Assembly: GCF_026151205.1 (NCBI RefSeq)
Contig: NC_087072.1
Coordinates: forward strand, 1,633,375 to 1,697,374
Length of the DNA: 64,000 nt
Direction: 5' to 3'
Origin: Bolinopsis microptera
Taxonomy: Eukaryota; Ctenophora; Tentaculata; Lobata; Bolinopsidae
The translations under genes and the position numbers were made by a program. Below are positions 1 through 13,900 of the stretch, in pieces. The notes beneath the pieces are model-generated. The model was given only the letters and a program-made list of their open reading frames with translations, did not search any database and was not told the DNA's origin. How positions within the stretch are numbered: the first letter of the stretch is position 1; each line of letters opens with the position of its first letter.

Positions 1-556
1 GTACGTTCTGTTGCTGTACTAGTTTTAAATTTAAAAGAACTGATCGTAATTCGCAGGCTAATACTACCGCTCACTTTCACATGAGAACAAAAAAACATGT
101 CCTAAATAACTAATTAACTTGAATAATGATTTGACATAGCTCCAGTGACTTACGTTGCGTTAATACTAGTCGCGAAAGGGACTTCACATCGTACTGCCAA
201 GACGTAGTTACATTTGATGTTTCTAGAGTTTTGTCTGTGGGAAGCACGTCGAGACTCTGATAAGTCTAACTCTCGCTTAAAAAACTGCTTTCTCGCCCGA
301 AGGGAACATCCTCAAACTCCAAACATATACTCCTGAAAAAAAAGAGCTTACTTCCTTGTGGTAATTTCTTTAGAATCTTACTCGGTATTGAAAATTGGTC
401 ACAGCTATTATTACAAGGAGGGATGTTTAATAATTAGTACATACTGTGTTTCGTTTCATTCTGAGCTTAAATAAGGTAGTCAATAATGTGTTAAATAAGT
501 TAGTCATAACATTATGAGCTTTGTTAAAAATATGAACCAGTAGATATAATTAGGGA
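1..556. other. No gene recognised (AT-rich)
   Basis: No coding exon, RNA gene or clear repeat is recognised here. It may contain the lost 5' part of the decayed retrotransposon that follows, but nothing in the sequence shows this. Confidence 0.4.
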
Positions 557-3370
557 TTGGGGCGTATACAGAAGATAAAAGTCATTGATTTCATTCAGTC
601 CGATACAGAACGTTTTTCTTGCAGGCGAGGCTGCCACAGTCGACATATCAACATTTTCGATTGTGATAGCTTATGCTCAACTGAGGGTGCCGCAGTCGGG
701 GTAAAGGATGACTTTTATCAGCAGCCTATCTGGGCTTTTGATGAACTACCAGCTCATGACGTGAAGTTTTTACTTGGAGATCTAAATGCTCGCATTGGCC
801 AAGATAGCCTCAGCTTGGTCGTGCCTGTGATTGGTAAGCTTCCCTTCACGTTTCATCAAATGACAACGGCCTTCGATATTAGATTTCTGTGCTTCATCAG
901 TCTGACAATCGGTGGAAGCTTTTCAGCATCGTGATATTCATTAAAGGAATAGGAAGTTTTTCTCCAGTTGCGCACAGTAAATCAGATTGACCATGTCTGT
1001 ATTTCTACCAAGTGGAGTCACTCTCTACTTGAAGTAAGATCTTGCAGGGGTGCAGACATTGGCTCCGATCATTATGTGGTTCGGGGTCAATTTAGAGTCC
1101 AAATTATGGCAGTTCAAAAAATGATCCGCCTCTTGTAGGATATCTCCAGCATTGAGAATCTTAGAGATCAGTCCAAGGTTGAAGGAGTACTGGCATAGTC
1201 TTCAAAATCGTTTTTGCTGTTCCAATGGCAGAGAATCTTGATGGAGAATGGACAGTAGTTAAGGATCCTTTTAAGAAGTGTCTATGGAGGTACTGGCGTG
1301 AGGCGCCCCCGGCACAGAACAGCAGCAAGCTATTTGTCACAGGAGACAAAAAGCCTTTATTGCAGAACGCAGTAAGATTAAACAGATGGCGCCCCTTGTG
1401 AAACAACATTAGGAGCGAGTATTCACGGGCCAAACGAGCTGTCAAAAAGAGCTGCAGGAAAGACGACGAGAATTGGGTCTTAGATTTGCAGAGATCTGTA
1501 AACAGATGCTGTCCATGGGCGCAAATGGGAGTCTGGCAAAGGATATAAACCGTTGTCGGTAAAAGAAAAATCGAAAATCAACTGCTTAAGAGACAAATGG
1601 AAGATGATTGCTGATCCCTCGGCTCAGAGGAGGAGCGATGGGAGAACATTTTTGCGGGTTATTAAACCCTCCTCCACGACTGCGGACCTGGTATGACCTG
1701 GACACCCATATTGAAGGGGTTCCATGCTTGCCCTATCTTGGTGATGGGTGATGGTCCCCCCCCCCCCAATAGACTTGAGATATAAAACTGTCTCAAAAAT
1801 GAAGAACCACAAAAAGTGCTGGGTTCGTCGAAAATCTCTAATGAGCAGTTAAAGTATGGGGACGTGGTGTGGATGGATGGAGAAATTGTTCTCTAAGTTT
1901 GGAATCAGAAGCAGTGCCTGACGACTGGTTGAAAGGCATCGTGATAAATTGTACACTAGAACGGGTGATACCTCTCCATTGCTCCAATAATCGGGGGATC
2001 ATCTCTAAGATCATACAGCATTAAACTGTATTTCAAATCATTTCATATTACAACGCATGAGTGACGGTTTAAAAGTTTGCTAGGAGACAATCAGTGTCGG
2101 GTTTAGAATGACAGATCATGCATTGATCAGATTTATTCCTCCGCACTATTATTCATAAACTGCATTGATATAATCTCCCCTGTATGTAAATTTTGTGGAC
2201 TTCAAGGCAGCTTTTGATTCCATCGACAGGAATTATATTGGAATGATTTCAGTCCTTATGGACTGCCATGTAAATACATTCGAATAATACAGGCATTATT
2301 TAATGGAACTGTTAGGGCGGTTAGACACAATGGTGAAACTATCAGAATGGTTTGAAGTACGTAAGTTCAGGCAGTGGCCAAGAGAAATTCTGGGTCCCCT
2401 CTTTTTAATTTCTGCCTCAATGTGCTGCTGAGAGAACAGAAAGCAACTAAGTGGTGTCCCACGGAGAGGCGGTTGTCAAAGATCTATCAGTCCGCTTGTT
2501 GATGATATCACTGTGTTAGATACAGAGTATGCAGCTGGACATGGCTTTACTGGATAACAGCGGGAAGGTCTTCAAGAAAACAAACTGACCTTTTGTGTAT
2601 ATGTATGGTCGGCCCAGGAGGTCTTCGAATCAAATGAGTTCATAAGATGAGGACTTGTTGGATCATCATTGGAGTAAAGCAACTCTCAACGGCCATACAC
2701 GAAAAAGAGCAACAGTGAACATCACTGTTGAAGCACACCGTGCAGCCAGATTGTGACTTTCGTCTTATGTTACAATTATTTCCAGCGGACGGTTACTATC
2801 GACCGTGAGCTTCGTCAGTAGGATTCAGGAAAGCTTCAGAGCCTTCATGCAACTGAGTAATATATGGAAAAAATCCGCAAACATCCAGTCTTATACAAAG
2901 ATCAGGATTTATAAGGCAGCCGGTTTTGACAATATTGTAATGGTAGTGAGGTTTGGAACAAACCCAAAAAGCAGCTTACATCGCTTTGAGGTGTTCCATC
3001 AGCGTTGCTTGAGGAGAAAACTTAGGATAAGATGGCTCGTTCGGGTTAGAAAACCTGAAGGGCTGGAGCGTGCAAAGATAAATCAAGTTAGTAGAGACGT
3101 ACATCGGAGCAAACCGCCTGCGTTTTTGGTTTGGCCATGTCACCAGAATTGCCAGTCACTAGGCTTTCTAAGTACCTGCTTAACTGGGGACCTGCCCTGG
3201 GAGAAGATCTAGGGGCCGTCCAAGGGAAAGAACTGGAGGAACATGTTTTGTGGAAGATGCTGCAGGTTTACAGGAAACACTGACATAGACCAGAAGGAGC
3301 GCGCGTGACTGGCTAGTACCGCAAACTTGGGGAGGGAGATGATAGTCACAAAAACACGGGGAGTTACTTG
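557..3370 (+). mobile_element. Degenerate APE-type non-LTR retrotransposon (LINE)
   Basis: Broken pieces of a LINE ORF2 lie in the expected order on the + strand. Around 700-800 a frame reads DDFYQQP followed by FLLGDLNARIGQD, the late part of an APE-like endonuclease. Around 2185-2235 it reads VNFVDFKAAFDS, the first catalytic block of a reverse transcriptase. Near 2496-2520 it reads LVDDITVLD, the block holding the catalytic Asp pair. From 2805 to 3212 the thumb and C-terminal part reads RIQESFRAFMQLSNIWKKS and later FHQRCLRRKLRIRW. Around 3200-3330 a remnant of the usual arginine-rich C-terminal segment is visible. Many stops and frame changes separate the pieces, so it is a dead copy. The clade is not certain; RTE, CR1 or Jockey-like is possible. 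Its 5' end and any target duplication were not found. Confidence 0.8.
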
Positions 3371-6300
3371 GTGCAGGCCACTCGCAATGATTGAGGCGAC
3401 CTAATCAAGTAAGGGTAAACATCATTATCGCATTACACTATTACAGTGAATCATTTGCTATTGCCTCTTTTCTATTCCTTCTCACTGTGTTTCACCCATC
3501 TCTTTAAAATGGTAACAACCGTTTCTCACTTTTCAGCTGCCAAGCCATGATATTCTATTTATACATTAAATCATAAGTAATCAGTTGCATAGATGGATAC
3601 ATAGTCATGATTTGATATCTGGCGTTATATTATTGAAGCAAGATTTAAAACGGTTATTGGTTAATAGACAACGTATATGACTGCCACATTTCTCGAAGGG
3701 TGCCGATTTTTTGATTAAATCTAAAGTTATTGAACAAAACTCGTTACCAATTATGTGTGGCTATATGTTGCTTTTTAATTTGCTTTTAAAGGTGCTTTTA
3801 AGGTTGCTTTTAATGTTGCTTTTAATGTTGCTTTTGTTTTGCTTTTTAATGTTGCTTTTAATGCTGCTTTGAATGTTGCATATAATGCCTAAATGTGATG
3901 ATAATCCTACCAGGATGAAAGGATTTCTACTGTTAATAGCAGTGCTCCTAACAAGGGGAGGCATTGCAAGTTGGACAAAAGTAAAGTTCAGTTCGGGCTC
4001 AACTACCCAACACTTTATCAGGCGTCGACCCAACGGAAGAGTTGCGATCTCCCATCTCAAGTTCTGCAGCGGACAAAGAATGGTATGTGGTAAGTGGTTA
4101 AGCAGGAAAAAGGTCTCTTCTAGCAGGAAAGTATCAGTCTGTGGTCCATATCTTGGGGATTTCTCCGACACAGAAATGGTGGCCAAGTCTGGGTTGACCC
4201 ATATCTAACACGGATCTTCTACAAAAAAAGATTCGGTTTTCACCCTAGAAAGAGGCTTGCGGGAAAAGGAAATCACTTTCACTCGTCAACTATCCAGGTT
4301 ACTTCTTCGACATGCCGGATACAGTCTTTGGCTCCAATACCATCGATGGCTCAAACCTTTTTTGCCTTAGACAGCTATTTGAAGTTGATGGGAATTATTA
4401 ACGATCGGTGCACAATGGAATACCCGAGAACTCATAATTTAGTCATAAAATATTACGTTTGGTCTTTAAAATATAATTACATACTTGACATGATAAAAAA
4501 TCAGAGAGAACTTAACGAAATTACAATTATTCCAAATCTTTGGGAAAAATTAACCTTCTTATTAAAAGTGAAAGTTTCATTACACTCACGGGATAGCCAG
4601 TTACCTTTCAGAAAATGTTTGCTCTACCTTTTTCAATTTTTGTACAAAGTTGTCATGATTATTTTAAAAAGCCAATTAAGCCAAATAAAAATTCATGTTT
4701 TCTTTACTGCAGTACGACTAGTCATCAAAGTGCAACTTTAACCTATGATTAGATATCTTAGAGGTATATTGGAACGGGATTCCCATTATTGTATGTTTCC
4801 TAACCTTTGGTTACTAACTGTTACATGGATACTTGTATGTTTTCCTACCTTGGTGCGTATATTCCTTTGAGGACTGTTTGCTAAATACCTTCAGCTTTAC
4901 GACAGCACTGCAAAATGTTCTTACATACCAAAGCGGTCATGTTGTGATTGATATGAAACGGTCAACTTATAATTACTTTGGTCACTTTGTGGTATACCAG
5001 GATATGGTTAGATTGCATAGAGTGTAAAAAACTGAAATGTACTTTTGCCGATTGAACTAATATATAACGTACCAGTCAATTTTATAACGATCGATGTTCC
5101 ACAAGAACAGATAACATTATGCCCAGTAATGGAATGTTGATAACAGATATTGGGAAACTAAAATGTGTTTTGTTTAACTGACCTCTAACGTTAATCCTAA
5201 AACATCGTCGTGTCTGTAGCATCATTTATTCTCTTGCACACTAACAGGACTATAGCTCTGGGAAAACACCGAATGTTTTTTTCTGTTCGGTATGTCTTGC
5301 TTTGCGTTGTGTTTCCGTTTTGTTCTGGAGTGGAATGAATGAGAAACGGCTGTAACTGCTTCCTGTCCTATGATACTTCGTCCTTTTCCAGCACTGCTTT
5401 TATTGAGTATTGTACCTTTGGAGACAACAATGAGAGATTATTATTAGTATAAAACAGGATCTTACCGACAACAAATGATACTTAAAATTACCTTAATGCG
5501 GTAGACTGTACCTTGGAAAAAGATTTTCCCAACATTGTTGATGCAGCTTTATATTATATCTCTAATTTCGTTCAATTCAGCAAGTTGTCCATTTGCAATT
5601 TCTACTACTTAAATCACTTCTTATAAACCGATAACAAGTTCATCTAGGTCTCCCAATCTACCAATGAATACTAAAATTATTGATTCATTAGCAAAAGAGA
5701 GAGCCTATCACACGATCCTATAAATAAATTAGGACTAACCGAGGCTCGTGCATCTTTATATCTTACCATTGGGAGAGTTCTTTTACAAGATTCCAAAACT
5801 AAGAGAGGACGTAGAAACTCCGGCACCACATAAAAACTTGAAGAAATACCTCCACGGGTATGGGTTTGCTTAAGCACGAACCAGGGATCGCTCCTCGACA
5901 GTTTAACTTCTTCTGAATAGTTAGCCCTGCCGGTGAGTCACAATTAGCCAGAGGGGGGGGGGTAAATGGCACTTTTGTTAGTTTTTGCCTATTCTTGATA
6001 ATAGATACTGGAGACGAACCCAATGAAGAAAAAACCGGATCAAAATCTGATCAAGGTGAATTTTGTTAGCTCGGCGGGCCAAGCTCTATATAATTTCCAC
6101 TGGGGTGACAACGAATAAGTAACTAAAATAAGTAAAACTTTCGTTTTTCGGCCTCATCCCGGGCCCTTTTTATTGTAACCCTCAACTACAGCCACAAGTT
6201 TAGAAAACCTTATCGACTCCTTGGCTACATGTATATTTTTCCAGTGATGTTGTTCGCCAGGCAGATAAGATCTTTCTCTGTTGCATGTTGTAACTGGTCG

Positions 6301-7796
6301 ATTGAAAAATAAAGAAAAAGCAGGATTTTTTTGCTGTGGAAAAATCTATTTAACGATCAAATTTAATAAAACATTAATCAAGCAGCAGATTCGAGTAATA
6401 AATGATAATTAAAACAATGAATAACATAGCAGTACCTCGATGGCATATTCTTGCTTTGATTGACCCTCGCAAAGTCGGCCAGTGCCTGCCGGGATTCATG
6501 ACAAACCCACTATCACTAACGATCACTGTAAAAAAACCCATACGGTGAGTGTTTACTAATACTAATTCATCTAATCATTAACTTGATTAGGGCCCCCGTA
6601 ACGATTTTTTTTTAGTCACAGCTAACTGGATGTGATGTCATGAAATATCAACGATCATTTTTAAGATGAAAACTGGAACGGTGCAGGCGGTTCCAATGAC
6701 CAATTTTAAAACATATATTAAATAACAGTGAATATTACTCCCTCTGTTCAGGGCACTGCACGCCAATATGTTCATGTTTAGTATGAACTCAACCAAAAAC
6801 ATCTTCTATAGCTTAAAATGAAATCAAACCAACATATGCGAAAATATGATGTTTTGTGTGGCTCATATGGGCAGCAAAAAAAAGAAAAAGCTAGTGCAAG
6901 GTGGTTACTGATTAATATATGCATATATTCAAGATAATTGACTTACTTTATCTGCAGGCCACTGACAGTGAAGTAAGCATGCAATTATTTTGCCTCACTC
7001 CCAGCTCCACAACCCGCACTGAATGTGTTTTTAAGCTGTCCTGTAATCTTTCTTCCGGAATGAGTCATCCTTACTCCATAAGCCATTGTTCTATTTTAGA
7101 TTCAAACCTGAATTTAGCTTATTGACTTGTCAGATTTAAACAGGATATTACTGGCCAAGATAAAATAACAATGTTCTGATTGGCTAACATATGGGTCTGA
7201 CCTATGGACCATTGGTAGTATTTCTTGTAATTCTCTAGTTGCAAAGACATGGTGTTTTATCATAATACCTTAGGGAATAAGGGATCGCTCACCTTATTTT
7301 GTGAGCCAGATTTTTGGCATTCTAAACCCTCCCCTCCTTTGCGGGTGTTTATTTAATGACAATTACTATTCCACTATTTTAAAGAGCTTTAAATTTGGTT
7401 CTATGTTGCAAAGAATATGGTTATTGGTCGTGCGATCAGTTTGGTTCACTTGGGCTGAGCTCTTGTGTTATCATAGTCCTACATGATATATAATAATTAT
7501 TGTTGATTGTATGCAGTACTTACTTTCCTAATAAAAAAATTATTTATGTTTAGATACCAAGAATAAAATCAATTCTATTCTCTTCATTGAAAACCAGTCC
7601 CCATTGTGTTCTTTATTCTTTTTCTTATTTTATTTCATCCAGAGCATATATCTGTCTGCTTAAATTTTTTAAATCATCTGAAGGGACTGCTTTCAAAACA
7701 TTCAGATGCTTGAATTTCCAAAAACATTAACGCATATCATTCTCATATTACGTGGATACCATAATTTAGAAGTTTTTGATTTGAAACTTTTATAAA
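3371..7796. other. Long stretch without recognised genes
   Basis: AT-rich sequence with only short, unsupported open frames, for example 3873-4208 and 4328-4741, both + strand. Neither shows a recognisable domain or splice context. A pyrimidine-rich repeat block at 3773-3890 is listed separately. Confidence 0.4.
3770..3892 (+). repeat. Degenerate TGTTGCTTTTAA tandem repeat
   Basis: About ten imperfect copies of a 10-13 base unit around TTGCTTTTAA. It explains the Lys/Ser/Asn-rich reading on the - strand (repeated SNIKSNIK), which should not be taken as a protein. Confidence 0.75.
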
Positions 7797-7913
7797 TTAT
7801 AGTATAAACTAATGTAACCCAAGCCTACGGCCGGAATTTCACTATCGCAGCTGAAATACATAGTATATTCCTGCTCATTCGAAAACACTGTTGCAGTTAA
7901 AACGGTGCAAAAG
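7797..7913 (+). mobile_element. Dispersed repeat R1, 5' part (split by hAT element)
   Basis: This matches two other places in the window, 25918 and 52430. All three read close to GTAACCC..CCTTCGGCCGG, then TTCACTATCGCAG, then further on GGTGCAAAAG. The copy continues after the hAT insertion, at 17266-17330 (TGCAAAAGTATGAA, then TTGCTCAGTC). I cannot assign R1 to a class; no protein was seen. The short shared head suggests a non-autonomous element. Confidence 0.7.
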
Positions 7914-10900
7914 CAGTGGCGTAACGTTGCCTGTTGGCGCCCCGAATGGCGCCTCAAATGGGACAGAGTATGGGACAGAGTATGGGACAGTATGATTTTT
8001 CAATTCTTTTCGAAATTATGACTACCAGTACCTCAATTTGGTTTCATATCATCATTAATTAACTGACTAATTAGTTCGTGAGCAAAAATTTCATCCAATC
8101 TGTCAATTGTGGGTTCACAAATTTTCAAATCTGAAAATGGGACAGAGTTTTGAAAATACAACTTTTCGTTTTGTTAAGATTTCTGCTGTGAGCTTCCTCC
8201 GACCCAAATCAAAATTCCAGCACCCCAATCGTGTCATTTGCTATCTATAGTTGACTGACTAATTGGTTGCGGGTCAGAAATTCGGTCAAAACTGTAAAAT
8301 TTCGGCCCTGGAAATTTCAGCTTCAAAAACCGAAAATGGGACAGAGTATGGGACAGTATGATTTTTCAATTCTTTTCGAAATTATGACTACCAGTACCTC
8401 AATTTGGTTTCATATCATCATTAATTAACTGACTAATTGGTTTGTGGGCAAAAATTTCATCCAATCTGTCAATTGTGGGTTCACAAATTTTCAAATCTGA
8501 AAATGGGACAGAGTTTTGAAAATACAACTTTTCGTTTTGTTAAGATTTCTGCTGTGAGCTTCCTCCGACCCAAATCAAAATTCCAGCACCCCAATCGTGT
8601 CATTTGCTATCTATAGTTGACTGACTAATTGGTTGCGGGTCAGAAATTCGGTCAAAACTGTAAAATTTCGGCCCTGGAAATTTCAGCTTCAAAAACCGAA
8701 AATGGGACAGAGTATGGGACAGTATGATTTTTCAATTCTTTTCGAAATTATGACTACCAGTACCTCAATTTGGTTTCATATCATCATTAATTAACTGACT
8801 AATTGGTTTGTGGGCAAAAATTTCATCCAATCTGTCAATTGTGGGTTCACAAATTTTCAAATCTGAAAATGGGACAGAGTTTTGAAAATACAACTTTTCG
8901 TTTTGTTAAGATTTCTGCTGTGAGCTTCCTCCGACCCAAATCAAAATTCCAGCACCCCAATCGTGTCATTTGCTATCTATAGTTGACTGACTAATTGGTT
9001 GCGGGTCAGAAATTCGGTCAAAACTGTAAAATTTCGGCCCTGGAAATTTCAGCTTCAAAAACCGAAAATGGGACAGAGTATGGGACAGTATGATTTTTCA
9101 ATTCTTTTCGAAATTATGACTACCAGTACCTCAATTTGGTTTCATATCATCATTAATTAACTGACTAATTGGTTTGTGGGCAAAAATTTCATCCAATCTG
9201 TCAATTGTGGGTTCACAAATTTTCAAATCTGAAAATGGGACAGAGTTTTGAAAATACAACTTTTCGTTTTGTTAAGATTTCTGCTGTGAGCTTCCTCCGA
9301 CCCAAATCAAAATTCCAGCACCCCAATCGTGTCATTTGCTATCTATAGTTGACTGACTAATTGGTTGCGGGTCAGAAATTCGGTCAAAACTGTAAAATTT
9401 CGGCCCTGGAAATTTCAGCTTCAAAAACCGAAAATGGGACAGAGTATGGGACAGTATGATTTTTCAATTCTTTTCGAAATTATGACTACCAGTACCTCAA
9501 TTTGGTTTCATATCATCATTAATTAACTGACTAATTGGTTTGTGGGCAAAAATTTCATCCAATCTGTCAATTGTGGGTTCACAAATTTTCAAATCTGAAA
9601 ATGGGACAGAGTTTTGAAAATACAACTTTTCGTTTTGTTAAGATTTCTGCTGTGAGCTTCCTCCGACCCAAATCAAAATTCCAGCACCCCAATCGTGTCA
9701 TTTGCTATCTATAGTTGACTGACTAATTGGTTGCGGGTCAGAAATTCGGTCAAAACTGTAAAATTTCGGCCCTGGAAATTTCAGCTTCAAAAACCGAAAA
9801 TGGGACAGAGTATGGGACAGTATGATTTTTCAATTCTTTTCGAAATTATGACTACCAGTACCTCAATTTGGTTTCATATCATCATTAATTAACTGACTAA
9901 TTGGTTTGTGGGCAAAAATTTCATCCAATCTGTCAATTGTGGGTTCACAAATTTTCAAATCTGAAAATGGGACAGAGTTTTGAAAATACAACTTTTCGTT
10001 TTGTTAAGATTTCTGCTGTGAGCTTCCTCCGACCCAAATCAAAATTCCAGCACCCCAATCGTGTCATTTGCTATCTATAGTTGACTGACTAATTGGTTGC
10101 GGGTCAGAAATTCGGTCAAAACTGTAAAATTTCGGCCCTGGAAATTTCAGCTTCAAAAACCGAAAATGGGACAGAGTATGGGACAGTATGATTTTTCAAT
10201 TCTTTTCGAAATTATGACTACCAGTACCTCAATTTGGTTTCATATCATCATTAATTAACTGACTAATTGGTTTGTGGGCAAAAATTTCATCCAATCTGTC
10301 AATTGTGGGTTCACAAATTTTCAAATCTGAAAATGGGACAGAGTTTTGAAAATACAACTTTTCGTTTTGTTAAGATTTCTGCTGTGAGCTTCCTCCGACC
10401 CAAATCAAAATTCCAGCACCCCAATCGTGTCATTTGCTATCTATAGTTGACTGACTAATTGGTTGCGGGTCAGAAATTCGGTCAAAACTGTAAAATTTCG
10501 GCCCTGGAAATTTCAGCTTCAAAAACCGAAAATGGGACAGAGTATGGGACAGTATGATTTTTCAATTCTTTTCGAAATTATGACTACCAGTACCTCAATT
10601 TGGTTTCATATCATCATTAATTAACTGACTAATTGGTTTGTGGGCAAAAATTTCATCCAATCTGTCAATTGTGGGTTCACAAATTTTCAAATCTGAAAAT
10701 GGGACAGAGTTTTGAAAATACAACTTTTCGTTTTGTTAAGATTTCTGCTGTGAGCTTCCTCCGACCCAAATCAAAATTCCAGCACCCCAATCGTGTCATT
10801 TGCTATCTATAGTTGACTGACTAATTGGTTGCGGGTCAGAAATTCGGTCAAAACTGTAAAATTTCGGCCCTGGAAATTTCAGCTTCAAAAACCGAAAATG

Positions 10901-13900
10901 GGACAGAGTATGGGACAGTATGATTTTTCAATTCTTTTCGAAATTATGACTACCAGTACCTCAATTTGGTTTCATATCATCATTAATTAACTGACTAATT
11001 GGTTTGTGGGCAAAAATTTCATCCAATCTGTCAATTGTGGGTTCACAAATTTTCAAATCTGAAAATGGGACAGAGTTTTGAAAATACAACTTTTCGTTTT
11101 GTTAAGATTTCTGCTGTGAGCTTCCTCCGACCCAAATCAAAATTCCAGCACCCCAATCGTGTCATTTGCTATCTATAGTTGACTGACTAATTGGTTGCGG
11201 GTCAGAAATTCGGTCAAAACTGTAAAATTTCGGCCCTGGAAATTTCAGCTTCAAAAACCGAAAATGGGACAGAGTATGGGACAGTATGATTTTTCAATTC
11301 TTTTCGAAATTATGACTACCAGTACCTCAATTTGGTTTCATATCATCATTAATTAACTGACTAATTGGTTTGTGGGCAAAAATTTCATCCAATCTGTCAA
11401 TTGTGGGTTCACAAATTTTCAAATCTGAAAATGGGACAGAGTTTTGAAAATACAACTTTTCGTTTTGTTAAGATTTCTGCTGTGAGCTTCCTCCGACCCA
11501 AATCAAAATTCCAGCACCCCAATCGTGTCATTTGCTATCTATAGTTGACTGACTAATTGGTTGCGGGTCAGAAATTCGGTCAAAACTGTAAAATTTCGGC
11601 CCTGGAAATTTCAGCTTCAAAAACCGAAAATGGGACAGAGTATGGGACAGTATGATTTTTCAATTCTTTTCGAAATTATGACTACCAGTACCTCAATTTG
11701 GTTTCATATCATCATTAATTAACTGACTAATTGGTTTGTGGGCAAAAATTTCATCCAATCTGTCAATTGTGGGTTCACAAATTTTCAAATCTGAAAATGG
11801 GACAGAGTTTTGAAAATACAACTTTTCGTTTTGTTAAGATTTCTGCTGTGAGCTTCCTCCGACCCAAATCAAAATTCCAGCACCCCAATCGTGTCATTTG
11901 CTATCTATAGTTGACTGACTAATTGGTTGCGGGTCAGAAATTCGGTCAAAACTGTAAAATTTCGGCCCTGGAAATTTCAGCTTCAAAAACCGAAAATGGG
12001 ACAGAGTATGGGACAGTATGATTTTTCAATTCTTTTCGAAATTATGACTACCAGTACCTCAATTTGGTTTCATATCATCATTAATTAACTGACTAATTGG
12101 TTTGTGGGCAAAAATTTCATCCAATCTGTCAATTGTGGGTTCACAAATTTTCAAATCTGAAAATGGGACAGAGTTTTGAAAATACAACTTTTCGTTTTGT
12201 TAAGATTTCTGCTGTGAGCTTCCTCCGACCCAAATCAAAATTCCAGCACCCCAATCGTGTCATTTGCTATCTATAGTTGACTGACTAATTGGTTGCGGGT
12301 CAGAAATTCGGTCAAAACTGTAAAATTTCGGCCCTGGAAATTTCAGCTTCAAAAACCGAAAATGGGACAGAGTATGGGACAGTATGATTTTTCAATTCTT
12401 TTCGAAATTATGACTACCAGTACCTCAATTTGGTTTCATATCATCATTAATTAACTGACTAATTGGTTTGTGGGCAAAAATTTCATCCAATCTGTCAATT
12501 GTGGGTTCACAAATTTTCAAATCTGAAAATGGGACAGAGTTTTGAAAATACAACTTTTCGTTTTGTTAAGATTTCTGCTGTGAGCTTCCTCCGACCCAAA
12601 TCAAAATTCCAGCACCCCAATCGTGTCATTTGCTATCTATAGTTGACTGACTAATTGGTTGCGGGTCAGAAATTCGGTCAAAACTGTAAAATTTCGGCCC
12701 TGGAAATTTCAGCTTCAAAAACCGAAAATGGGACAGAGTATGGGACAGTATGATTTTTCAATTCTTTTCGAAATTATGACTACCAGTACCTCAATTTGGT
12801 TTCATATCATCATTAATTAACTGACTAATTGGTTTGTGGGCAAAAATTTCATCCAATCTGTCAATTGTGGGTTCACAAATTTTCAAATCTGAAAATGGGA
12901 CAGAGTTTTGAAAATACAACTTTTCGTTTTGTTAAGATTTCTGCTGTGAGCTTCCTCCGACCCAAATCAAAATTCCAGCACCCCAATCGTGTCATTTGCT
13001 ATCTATAGTTGACTGACTAATTGGTTGCGGGTCAGAAATTCGGTCAAAACTGTAAAATTTCGGCCCTGGAAATTTCAGCTTCAAAAACCGAAAATGGGAC
13101 AGAGTATGGGACAGTATGATTTTTCAATTCTTTTCGAAATTATGACTACCAGTACCTCAATTTGGTTTCATATCATCATTAATTAACTGACTAATTGGTT
13201 TGTGGGCAAAAATTTCATCCAATCTGTCAATTGTGGGTTCACAAATTTTCAAATCTGAAAATGGGACAGAGTTTTGAAAATACAACTTTTCGTTTTGTTA
13301 AGATTTCTGCTGTGAGCTTCCTCCGACCCAAATCAAAATTCCAGCACCCCAATCGTGTCATTTGCTATCTATAGTTGACTGACTAATTGGTTGCGGGTCA
13401 GAAATTCGGTCAAAACTGTAAAATTTCGGCCCTGGAAATTTCAGCTTCAAAAACCGAAAATGGGACAGAGTATGGGACAGTATGATTTTTCAATTCTTTT
13501 CGAAATTATGACTACCAGTACCTCAATTTGGTTTCATATCATCATTAATTAACTGACTAATTGGTTTGTGGGCAAAAATTTCATCCAATCTGTCAATTGT
13601 GGGTTCACAAATTTTCAAATCTGAAAATGGGACAGAGTTTTGAAAATACAACTTTTCGTTTTGTTAAGATTTCTGCTGTGAGCTTCCTCCGACCCAAATC
13701 AAAATTCCAGCACCCCAATCGTGTCATTTGCTATCTATAGTTGACTGACTAATTGGTTGCGGGTCAGAAATTCGGTCAAAACTGTAAAATTTCGGCCCTG
13801 GAAATTTCAGCTTCAAAAACCGAAAATGGGACAGAGTATGGGACAGTATGATTTTTCAATTCTTTTCGAAATTATGACTACCAGTACCTCAATTTGGTTT

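Noticed and set aside
3761-4208. Overlapping frames on both strands near a GCTTTTAA repeat
   Set aside because: One is partly repeat translation; neither shows a family motif I can name.
4328-4741. 137-codon frame on the + strand
   Set aside because: AT-driven, hydrophobic low-information sequence, with no domain or neighbouring exon.
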